Shown piece after piece: positions 1-5,533 of a stretch of 8,544 nt of DNA. The stretch lies in the NCBI GenBank assembly GCA_045578245.1, contig JAZNJX010000024.1:1-8544 (forward strand), read 5' to 3'. The DNA is from Fimenecus sp045578245 (GTDB lineage: Bacteria > Bacillota > Clostridia > Oscillospirales > Acutalibacteraceae). A program made the translations under genes and the position numbers. The first letter of the stretch is position 1; each line of letters starts with the position of its first letter. The notes below the pieces were generated by a model that saw nothing but the letters and a program-made list of their open reading frames with translations, made no database searches and was not told the origin of the DNA.

Positions 1-941
1 GTAATATTGCAAACGACTTTGCACGGGAAATGAACAAAATGGGCGGTAGGGTATATTCGGTTGCCAACCGCACATACGAAAAAGCAAAAGTATTTGCTGA
101 AAAATACAATATCGAAAAAGTCTATGAAAGCATTGACGATATTTTTACTGATGATAATGTTGATGTGGTTTATATCGCAACTCCTCATAACAAACATATT
201 GAGTATATTCTTAAATCCCTTGAAAACGGAAAACATGTGCTCTGTGAAAAGGCAATTACATTGAATTCTGTCGAATTAGATAAGGCAGTAAAGCTTGCTG
301 ATGAAAATAATCTTATTCTTGCAGAAGCTATGACAATCTATAATATGCCACTTTATACTGAACTTGAAAAAATCATAGACACAGGTAAGTTGGGAGAATT
401 CCGTCTTGCGCAGGTCAATTTCGGTAGTTTTAAGGAATACGATATGACAAATCGTTTCTTCAATATGGACTTAGCAGGGGGAGCATTACTTGATATTGGT
501 GTTTATGCACTTTCCCTTGTGAGAATGTTTATGAATACTAAAAATGCTACAATCAATTCCCAAGTTAAATTTGCACCTACCGGAGCGGATGAACAATCAA
601 GCATTATTATTGAAAATGAGAAAGAACAGATGGCAAGTGTAACTCTCTCACTCCACGCAAAACAACCAAAAAGAGCAACGATTTGTTATGATAATGCCTA
701 TATCGAAATTTTTGAATATCCAAGAGCTGACAAAGCGGTAATTACATATACAGTCGATAATCATACGGAAGAAATCATCTTAGGTAAGTTGGAAGATGCA
801 ATGTGCTATGAAATACAAAATATGGAAAATTCAATAACTAACGGTAAAAATATAATGCGACTTGATTACACAATTGATGTAATCAACGTTATGACAAAAC
901 TGAGAAACGATTGGAATATGAAATACTCCGAAGAACAATAA
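1..941 (+). CDS. Gfo/Idh/MocA family NAD(P)-dependent oxidoreductase, 5'-truncated by the window edge
   Basis: The open frame runs back past the first ATG (base 30) to the window edge, where NIANDFAREMNK is readable from base 3. This fits the end of the usual GTGxIA dinucleotide-binding loop, so only about ten N-terminal residues seem missing and base 30 is not the true start. Counting from the Met at base 30, an IATPHNKH segment (49-56) ends the Rossmann domain and is followed by the family's CEK signature with Lys74. The C-terminal substrate domain has GGALLDIGVY, with Asp155 and Tyr159. The Lys plus Tyr pair matches the dimeric dihydrodiol dehydrogenase branch, where these residues are catalytic; many other family members have His in place of this Tyr. 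The likely role is oxidation or reduction of a sugar, cyclitol or diol using NAD(P); the substrate cannot be told. Probably cytosolic. It ends at a terminator shared with the next, convergent gene. Confidence 0.9.
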   Translation, partial: NIANDFAREMNKMGGRVYSVANRTYEKAKVFAEKYNIEKVYESIDDIFTDDNVDVVYIATPHNKHIEYILKSLENGKHVLCEKAITLNSVELDKAVKLADENNLILAEAMTIYNMPLYTELEKIIDTGKLGEFRLAQVNFGSFKEYDMTNRFFNMDLAGGALLDIGVYALSLVRMFMNTKNATINSQVKFAPTGADEQSSIIIENEKEQMASVTLSLHAKQPKRATICYDNAYIEIFEYPRADKAVITYTVDNHTEEIILGKLEDAMCYEIQNMENSITNGKNIMRLDYTIDVINVMTKLRNDWNMKYSEEQ

Positions 942-967
942 AAAAAGGATGCAATCGCATCCTTTTT
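942..967. terminator. Bidirectional Rho-independent terminator
   Basis: GGATGC (947-952) and GCATCC (957-962) form a perfect 6-bp stem with an AATC loop. Five A bases precede it and five T bases follow it, so the hairpin carries a U-tract on either strand. It lies between the convergent oxidoreductase (ends 941) and the acyltransferase gene (ends 973), and can serve both. Confidence 0.9.
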
Positions 968-972
968 CCATT

Positions 973-1845
973 TTATTTAATTATTACACCCAATGCCTCA
1001 CCGAAGATACCACCATTTTTTATGAAATCAATAGTGCTCTTTTGTAAAGAAGAATTCTGTGGGAGCTCGTCAATATGTCCGTAATTTCCTGTTTCTTTTC
1101 TGCTTTTTATGAGTTCAGCGTTTTTGAATTTCTGTCCGTAAAGCCAGAGATATGCTGATTCGGGGTCTTCGTTTTCCTGGATAATATCGTATAAACTTGC
1201 AAATTTCAAAATGTTGCTTCCTTCAGGCATAAAGTTTTTATTGCCAGGATACAAAAGCCAACTGTGGCAAGCATATTTGTTATTTGGAAATTCAGGGAAA
1301 TATGTTGCAAAGAAATCCTTTGCCATATCAAGGGACTTAACACATTCGTCATAGTCAAGCTTTGCACCACGAGGAATGTGCATATTTAAGAATTTGTCAC
1401 CAAATTTAATTTCCACACCATTTTTATTATATGGAGTTTTAAAATACCAAACCATTTTCTGATATTGTAGTCTGCCAACCTTGAAAATATTAAGATTCAT
1501 ATGATGCATAAGCCAATGAAGCTCATAAACACCATCTTCATCAGTTCTTGCTCTGTGGTCATCAATCCAGATTCTAATGTCAGTCATTGTGTCCCAAAAT
1601 ATTTCTTCAGGAATATTCTTTTCTTTATATCTGTCCCAAACAGTAGGAAGAAAAGCATAAATAAGGCTGAGCTTCAGCATAGGTCTTTGCTTAAGAGTTA
1701 CTTCCCAACGATTCTTATCGCAGAATAGGAGGAAAAATTTTACTTTTGACTCATGGCGACCAATATAATACTCAATTTTATTTGCAAGCCTTTCACTTGG
1801 ATAAATTTTCAAAAAAATCTCTCTTGAACGGTTAAAATCAATCAT
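973..1845 (-). CDS. Acyltransferase domain-containing protein (NAT_N / GNAT_C type)
   Basis: A 290-residue soluble protein with no signal peptide or membrane segment. The N-terminal half (about 20-150) holds conserved-looking aromatic and acidic stretches, including WIDDHR (93-98) and ELHWLMHHMNLN (108-119). The C-terminal half has MHIPRGAKLDYDE (155-167), then SLDMAKDFF (171-179) and CHSWLL (193-198). This order, a HIP-G-L element followed by a helix and a Cys-x-SWLL strand, is what I know from the paired N-acyltransferase N-terminal and GNAT-like C-terminal domains found in many Clostridia. Proteins of this pair are usually annotated only as acyltransferases; donor and acceptor are unknown. 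The ATG start at 1845 is supported by GGGAG at 1853-1857, seven bases upstream. It is divergent from the Asn-rich peptide gene and convergent with the oxidoreductase. The family call is from motif memory, and the function is inferred. Confidence 0.75.
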   Translation of the reverse strand: MIDFNRSREIFLKIYPSERLANKIEYYIGRHESKVKFFLLFCDKNRWEVTLKQRPMLKLSLIYAFLPTVWDRYKEKNIPEEIFWDTMTDIRIWIDDHRARTDEDGVYELHWLMHHMNLNIFKVGRLQYQKMVWYFKTPYNKNGVEIKFGDKFLNMHIPRGAKLDYDECVKSLDMAKDFFATYFPEFPNNKYACHSWLLYPGNKNFMPEGSNILKFASLYDIIQENEDPESAYLWLYGQKFKNAELIKSRKETGNYGHIDELPQNSSLQKSTIDFIKNGGIFGEALGVIIK

Positions 1846-1890
1846 TTTAATTCTCCCTTAATTTTGTTGTTCTTATTCTATCATATTATT

Positions 1891-1918
1891 TTGAAAAATT
1901 AAACAGTAATTATATAAA
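1891..1918 (+). promoter_or_regulatory. Candidate sigma-A promoter for the Asn-rich peptide gene
   Basis: TTGAAA (1891-1896) is followed after 16 bases by TATAAA (1913-1918), each one mismatch from the vegetative consensus. The predicted start near 1925 would give a leader of about 27 bases that begins with the 1927-1942 hairpin. The region is AT-rich, so chance matches are possible. Confidence 0.5.
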
Positions 1919-1926
1919 AATAATCG

Positions 1927-1942
1927 GCAATAATACTATTGC
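1927..1942 (+). repeat. Perfect inverted repeat in the leader of the Asn-rich peptide gene
   Basis: GCAATA (1927-1932) and TATTGC (1937-1942) are exact inverted copies separated by ATAC. The repeat ends one base before the ribosome site GAGGTGAT (1943-1950) and starts about two bases after the predicted transcription start. It may be a small operator in DNA, or a 5' stem-loop that protects the mRNA or affects ribosome access. Its AU-rich stem is weak as RNA, and no regulator is identifiable. Confidence 0.55.
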
Positions 1943-1951
1943 GAGGTGATA

Positions 1952-2119
1952 ATGATGAATAACAATAACAAAAATAACAAAAACCAGCAGAACAACAATA
2001 ATAAGAATCAGCAGAATAATAACAACAATAACAACAAAAAGTCTCCAACAAACAATCAGTGGTCAAACCAGAAAAACGGCCCTGATATGAAGAACGAGAA
2101 CAAGCAGGGAAACAGATAA
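1952..2119 (+). CDS. Asn-rich micropeptide of unknown function (55 aa)
   Basis: ATG-ATG opens a 55-codon frame ending in TAA. The product has 26 Asn, 7 Gln and 8 Lys, with one Trp (37) as its only aromatic residue; it has no Cys and no membrane segment. It contains two adjacent KNQQNNNN octads (residues 10-17 and 18-25), a run of seven Asn (22-28), then a more complex tail, SPTNNQWSNQKNGPDMKNENKQ (31-52). The composition predicts a disordered, basic, hydrophilic peptide. The gene is supported by GAGGTGAT at 1943-1950, fully complementary to the 16S tail, a candidate promoter, and a terminator two bases downstream of the stop. The second ATG (1955) has the better spacing and may be the true start. 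I do not recognise a family. A spore-associated or nucleic-acid-associated peptide is conceivable from composition alone, without direct support. It is flanked on both sides by acyltransferase genes on the other strand. Confidence 0.7.
   Translation: MMNNNNKNNKNQQNNNNKNQQNNNNNNNKKSPTNNQWSNQKNGPDMKNENKQGNR
1979..2026 (+). repeat. Two tandem 24-base units coding KNQQNNNN
   Basis: Bases 1979-2002 and 2003-2026 encode the same eight residues. The units differ at six positions, all third codon positions and all synonymous (AAA/AAG, AAC/AAT and so on); the two CAG codons are identical. The repeat therefore looks conserved at peptide level although the DNA copies have drifted. Confidence 0.75.
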
Positions 2120-2120
2120 C

Positions 2121-2156
2121 AAAAAACCGAGAGTTATAAAAGCTCTCGGTAATTTT
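2121..2156. terminator. Bidirectional Rho-independent terminator
   Basis: CCGAGAG (2127-2133) pairs perfectly with CTCTCGG (2143-2149). The stem can extend by a T-G and a T-A pair to leave a five-base loop. AAAAAA (2121-2126) precedes it and a T-rich run (2150-2159) follows, so it can end the Asn-rich gene on the plus strand and the PlsC-like gene on the minus strand. Confidence 0.9.
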
Positions 2157-2158
2157 TT

Positions 2159-3340
2159 CTATTTATAATCTTTTCCGATAAGGTATCTCCATGCTGCGAC
2201 ATATTTTGCTGCTGCTGTCGGATTTTTGCACTTTACGTATAAGAAGTGCTCGGAGTCAATAAACATAAGAGACTGTACGGAAACATTGAGAACAAGTTTG
2301 AGCTTGTCAACTGGCATAACAATCGTCTGTTTTGGATTAAGATAAAGTTCGAATCTATCCTTATAAAGACGCATAGTAGCGTTATCAGAGAGTTCAACTC
2401 TTTTTCTCTTAATCATTGTGTAAACAATCTGGTCTTTTTCTTCAAAAATCAAACTGTTTTCAGGTGTGCTAAGCACCTTTTGTTTCCATACAGGTTTCTG
2501 CCATTTGTCCCAGTCAAGAATATTGTCAAACACTAAATCCTTTTTGGATGGGTGGAAGAAACCATCTCTGCCGAATTCTACCTCATAACCACAATCGCAG
2601 GTGAGATAATTGCCCCTTGAATGCATTGTACCAACCTGTTCACAATGCGGACAGATGTATAAAACACGCTCGACATGTTCTGCAAGATTTTTACCTTTGT
2701 AAATTCTTGGCTTTTTACGTTGCTCTTCATAGGCATTTACATAAATATCTCTCTTGATAATTTCATTGACTTCTTCACCGGTCATACGGCTTAATTCTTC
2801 TGCAGAATATTCACCCATAACTCTGCCACGAATAGGACCACGACGAAGACCGGTGCCCCATCTTGGAGTGTGGAAGAAACCACCCTTGATGCGATAGGTG
2901 ATAAGAGAAACACCAAGATTTTTAACAAAGTCGCCTGTTCTTGGAGAGAAGAAACCTGTTTCACCATTTGGTGTGATTGTGCCTTCAACAAAAATACCGG
3001 TAGGTACTCCTTCGTCAGCAGCTGCTTTCATATCGTTAAAAAGAACTGATGCAGGATTATCTCTGTCCTTGATTATCCAACCAGAAACATCCTTGAAAAA
3101 GAATTTTGCCCAAGGATTAAGAATTGTGTGGTCACCAGCAACAAATCTGATATATTTTTTCAATGAGCACATAATGTAAATAGGGTCAAGACCATCGGAG
3201 TGGTTACCGATTACGATGAAATTTTTGCTCTTTGGCTTGTATCTTTTAACCTTTGCACGAACAACAATTAATACAATCCAGAAGAAAAGGACTCTGATAG
3301 TGTTCATACAGAATTTATTCATAAGAGTTTTTGCTTTCAA
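2159..3340 (-). CDS. PlsC-like 1-acylglycerol-3-phosphate-type acyltransferase with zinc-ribbon and C-terminal beta-rich domain
   Basis: Predicted to transfer a fatty acyl group to a glycerolipid or lysolipid at the inner membrane face. A hydrophobic segment (residues 14-27) precedes the catalytic NHSDGLDP block, with His47 and Asp52 forming the HX4D motif. The acyl-acceptor motif reads FVEGTITPNG (117-126), a variant of FPEGTR that lacks the Pro and the Arg, followed by FSPRTGDF (131-138). The PlsC core ends near 200. It is followed by a four-Cys zinc-ribbon-like module, CPHC (230-233) and CDC (248-250), then a domain of about 110 residues rich in predicted beta strands that resembles a PH/GRAM-like fold (inference). 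At 393 residues it is much longer than typical PlsC (about 240). The start is TTG at 3340: an in-frame TGA lies nine bases upstream, and an AGGATGTGA site supports TTG over the first internal ATG (3322). It has a good promoter of its own. Confidence 0.85.
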   Translation of the reverse strand: MKAKTLMNKFCMNTIRVLFFWIVLIVVRAKVKRYKPKSKNFIVIGNHSDGLDPIYIMCSLKKYIRFVAGDHTILNPWAKFFFKDVSGWIIKDRDNPASVLFNDMKAAADEGVPTGIFVEGTITPNGETGFFSPRTGDFVKNLGVSLITYRIKGGFFHTPRWGTGLRRGPIRGRVMGEYSAEELSRMTGEEVNEIIKRDIYVNAYEEQRKKPRIYKGKNLAEHVERVLYICPHCEQVGTMHSRGNYLTCDCGYEVEFGRDGFFHPSKKDLVFDNILDWDKWQKPVWKQKVLSTPENSLIFEEKDQIVYTMIKRKRVELSDNATMRLYKDRFELYLNPKQTIVMPVDKLKLVLNVSVQSLMFIDSEHFLYVKCKNPTAAAKYVAAWRYLIGKDYK

Positions 3341-3346
3341 AAAGCG

Positions 3347-3355
3347 TCACATCCT
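3347..3355 (-). promoter_or_regulatory. Ribosome binding site supporting a TTG start
   Basis: On the minus strand AGGATGTGA differs by one base from AGGAGGTGA, the sequence complementary to the 16S tail. It ends six bases before TTG at 3340. No comparable site precedes the ATG at 3322, so TTG is the favoured initiation codon. Confidence 0.65.
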
Positions 3356-3376
3356 GACATTTAAAAATACATAAAT

Positions 3377-3405
3377 ATTTTAAATGAAAATAGTTTCCGT
3401 GTCAA
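3377..3405 (-). promoter_or_regulatory. Near-consensus sigma-A promoter for the PlsC-like gene
   Basis: Minus-strand TTGACA (3405-3400) is a perfect -35 element. After exactly 17 bases comes TAAAAT (3382-3377), one mismatch from TATAAT. The predicted start near 3370 gives a short leader of about 30 bases that contains the ribosome site. This is the best promoter in the window. Confidence 0.8.
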
Positions 3406-3453
3406 CCAAAACAGATATAACAACAAAATAAAAGACATTATACTTATATATTG

Positions 3454-3482
3454 TTGCAAAAAAATATATTTTAATGTAATAT
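3454..3482 (+). promoter_or_regulatory. Possible promoter of the four-gene operon
   Basis: TTGCAA (3454-3459) is followed after 17 bases by TAATAT (3477-3482). A perfect TATAAT also lies at 3480-3485 but without a properly spaced -35. Either element would place the transcript start only about 8 to 12 bases before the GTG start, giving a nearly leaderless mRNA that could clip the ribosome site. A weaker upstream TATACT (3439-3444) would leave a normal leader. The true promoter is unresolved in this AT-rich 159-base divergent spacer. Confidence 0.3.
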
Positions 3483-3486
3483 AATT

Positions 3487-3502
3487 AGGGTGATAATGAG
3501 TG
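3487..3502 (+). promoter_or_regulatory. Entangled translation start: ribosome site, out-of-frame ATG, and GTG
   Basis: AGGGTGAT (3487-3494) is followed by ATG at 3496 and GTG at 3500. Only GTG is in the radical SAM frame. The ATG opens a nine-codon frame (MSGQILFIK) closing at TGA 3523-3525, inside the main gene. GTG has the better spacing. Eleven bases here, GGTGATAATGA, are identical to the start region of the Asn-rich gene (1945-1955). Confidence 0.6.
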
Positions 3503-4402
3503 GGCAGATATTATTCATTAAATGAATATTTAAACAACCAATTCGGTGGCAAAGTGTACAAACTTGCGCTGGATATTGGTTGTACTTGTCCGAATCGTGA
3601 TGGTACACTTGGTACTCGTGGTTGCATTTTCTGTCACAATGGCTCATCTGATTTTGCCGAAACAGGGACTGATGTAAACGAGCAGATTGAAAAAGCAAAA
3701 AGCAGAGTTAAAAATAAAATAAAAACAGAAAAGTATATAGCGTATTTTCAAAGCTTTACTAATACATATGGTGATGTTGATTACCTTGAAGAATGTTTTA
3801 CAACTGCAATCAATCGTGATGATATTGTTGCTGTTTCAATAGGTACACGGCCGGACTGCTTGTCAGAAATAATTCTTGATATTCTAGAAAAACTTAATAA
3901 AATCAAACCTGTGTGGGTTGAATTGGGACTGCAGACATCAAATGAAAAGAGTGCAGATTATATCCGCAGATGCTATAAAAATGATGTTTATGAAAAGGCT
4001 GTAAATGAGCTTAAAAACAGAGGTATTGTTGTAGTAACACACATTATTATCGGATTGCCGGACGAAACAAAGGAAGATGTTTTAAATACTGTTGATTTTT
4101 CAATAAGATGTGGTACAGATGGGTTAAAACTTCAGCTTCTACATATATTGAAAGATACTGATTTATATGAGGGTTATAAAAAAGGCATTGTAAAGCCTTT
4201 AACATTAGAAGAATATATGGATGTTCTTTTTGCTTGTATTGAAAGAATACCAAAGAATATTGTAATTCACCGAATAACTGGTGATGCACCTAAAAAATAC
4301 CTTGTTGAGCCTTTATGGAGTGCTGATAAGAAAAAAGTGCTTAACAAAATAAATAAAGAAATGGAAAAAAGAGATATAATTCAAGGGAAGTGTAGTATAT
4401 GA
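3500..4402 (+). CDS. TIGR01212/YhcC-family radical SAM protein
   Basis: A 300-residue cytosolic radical SAM enzyme, length typical for the YhcC family. The [4Fe-4S] ligands are Cys30, Cys42 and Cys45 in CPNRDG...GC-x2-C, the spaced cluster motif of YhcC/Elp3-like proteins rather than the common CX3CX2C. Other family marks are GLQTS (153-157), HIIIGLPDET (about 181-190), and a C-terminal HRITGDAP with EPLWS and a late QG. The cluster would cleave S-adenosylmethionine to make a 5'-deoxyadenosyl radical; the substrate of this family is not established to my knowledge. Translation appears to begin at GTG (3500), directly after an in-frame TGA, with GGTGAT (3489-3494) as ribosome site. An out-of-frame ATG at 3496 overlaps it (see findings). 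It is the first gene of a four-gene operon and overlaps the next gene by four bases (ATGA). Confidence 0.93.
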   Translation: MGRYYSLNEYLNNQFGGKVYKLALDIGCTCPNRDGTLGTRGCIFCHNGSSDFAETGTDVNEQIEKAKSRVKNKIKTEKYIAYFQSFTNTYGDVDYLEECFTTAINRDDIVAVSIGTRPDCLSEIILDILEKLNKIKPVWVELGLQTSNEKSADYIRRCYKNDVYEKAVNELKNRGIVVVTHIIIGLPDETKEDVLNTVDFSIRCGTDGLKLQLLHILKDTDLYEGYKKGIVKPLTLEEYMDVLFACIERIPKNIVIHRITGDAPKKYLVEPLWSADKKKVLNKINKEMEKRDIIQGKCSI

Positions 4403-5523
4403 GTTGGGAATTTTCATTACCTGTAAAAATTTATTTTGGTACTGATAAAATTCAGGAGTTACCAAAAATCATAAGTGAATATGGATACAAAAGGGGAGTC
4501 CTTGTCTGTTCAAACACACTTAAGAAGAATGGTGTTGCAGACGAAATTATCAAGAATTGCAATGGAGTTATTGTTGATATTTTTTCTGATATAAGACCTA
4601 ATCCCACAACTGATAATGTAAATGACTGCGTAAAAGTTCTTCGTGAGAATAATGCGGATTTTGCAGTTGCACTTGGCGGTGGCTCACCAATGGATTGTTG
4701 TAAAGCCGCTTGCGCTATTGCAAAAGGTGATGACATTATTGAAAGTTATCACACAGGTGGAAAGCCAATCAATAAAGGCGAGGTTATCCCTATGATTGCT
4801 GTTGCTACAACAAGTGGTACAGGCAGTGAAATCACAAATATCTCAGTTCTCACTGATTTGAGAAAAAATGTGAAATCAACAATGAATGACCCTCTCATGT
4901 ATCCAAAAGCAGCTATTGTTGACCCAAGGCTTACTTTGAGTGTGCCACCAAAAGTTACTGCTTCCACGGGTCTTGATGTGTTAAGTCATGCTCTTGAAAG
5001 CGTATGGAGTGTTCTTCATCAGCCTATCTGTGAAAGCTGTTCAGTTCATGCAACAAAACTTGTATTTGAGTGGTTGTATAAAGCGTATTGTGAACCTGAT
5101 AATCTTGAAGCACGTGAAAAGATGGCAGAGGCATCCATTGTAGCTGGTGTAGCATTCTCAAATCCAAGAACAGCGGGAAGTCACGCTTGTTCATTTCCAC
5201 TTACAAACCTTTATGGTGTTCCACATGGTGAGGCTTGTGCAATGACACTTGACTTCTTCACAAGATATAATGCAGAGGCAGAAAATGGCAGACTTAATAA
5301 ATTTGCACAGAATTGTGGCTTTAAGGATGCATATGAAATGGCAGATGCAATTACAGAACTAAAAAAGAAAATGGGAATGGCTTGCACTTTGTCAGAAATT
5401 GGTGTAAAATCTAATGAAGAGATTGAAAAACTTACAGAGATGAGTATGACTCCACTTATGGAAAGAAATGTGATTCCACTTTCATATGATGACATTAAAA
5501 AAATGTATCTCTCAATGAGATGA
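4399..5523 (+). CDS. Iron-containing alcohol dehydrogenase family protein
   Basis: A 374-residue group III alcohol dehydrogenase, predicted to reduce an aldehyde or oxidise an alcohol with NAD(P)H in the cytosol. The N-terminal nucleotide-binding domain has GGGSPMD (93-99) and TTSGTGSE (137-144). The all-helical domain carries the four expected metal ligands, Asp193 and His197 in GLDVLSHALE, His262 in GSHACSFPL, and His276 in PHGEA; spacing matches FucO (Asp196, His200, His263, His277). The residue equivalent to the second conserved His of the HAxxH motif (FucO His267) is Phe266. Together with SHALESVWS and SFPLTN, this recalls the hydroxyethylphosphonate dehydrogenase-like branch, but no phosphonate genes are near, so the substrate is left open. 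The start ATG overlaps the upstream stop, with GGGAAG (4385-4390) eight bases before it, which suggests translational coupling. Confidence 0.93.
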   Translation: MSWEFSLPVKIYFGTDKIQELPKIISEYGYKRGVLVCSNTLKKNGVADEIIKNCNGVIVDIFSDIRPNPTTDNVNDCVKVLRENNADFAVALGGGSPMDCCKAACAIAKGDDIIESYHTGGKPINKGEVIPMIAVATTSGTGSEITNISVLTDLRKNVKSTMNDPLMYPKAAIVDPRLTLSVPPKVTASTGLDVLSHALESVWSVLHQPICESCSVHATKLVFEWLYKAYCEPDNLEAREKMAEASIVAGVAFSNPRTAGSHACSFPLTNLYGVPHGEACAMTLDFFTRYNAEAENGRLNKFAQNCGFKDAYEMADAITELKKKMGMACTLSEIGVKSNEEIEKLTEMSMTPLMERNVIPLSYDDIKKMYLSMR

Positions 5524-5533
5524 AGGTAGATTT

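Noticed and set aside
1882..1888. CATATTA as a sporulation sigma-F/G -10 element for the Asn-rich gene
   Set aside because: It fits CATnnTA, but the expected -35 at 17-18 bases is absent, so it is likely chance in AT-rich DNA.
1875..1908. Minus-strand promoter for the NAT_N/GNAT_C acyltransferase (TATGAT at 1885-1880 or TAGAAT at 1880-1875)
   Set aside because: Acceptable -10 boxes exist, but no credible -35 element lies at 16-18 bases in this AT-rich stretch. A promoter is expected here but cannot be placed.
1952..2119. Microsatellite or CRISPR-like repeat instead of a gene
   Set aside because: The AAY-rich tract follows codon periodicity, has no spacers, and is framed by a ribosome site, stop codon and terminator.
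2246..3179. Plus-strand open frames opposite the PlsC-like gene
   Set aside because: They mirror the codon structure of the minus-strand gene, which has clear motifs, promoter and ribosome site; no independent expression signals are seen.
3461..3472. Palindrome AAAATATATTTT in the divergent spacer as an operator
   Set aside because: It consists only of A and T in a very AT-rich region, so such symmetry is expected by chance.
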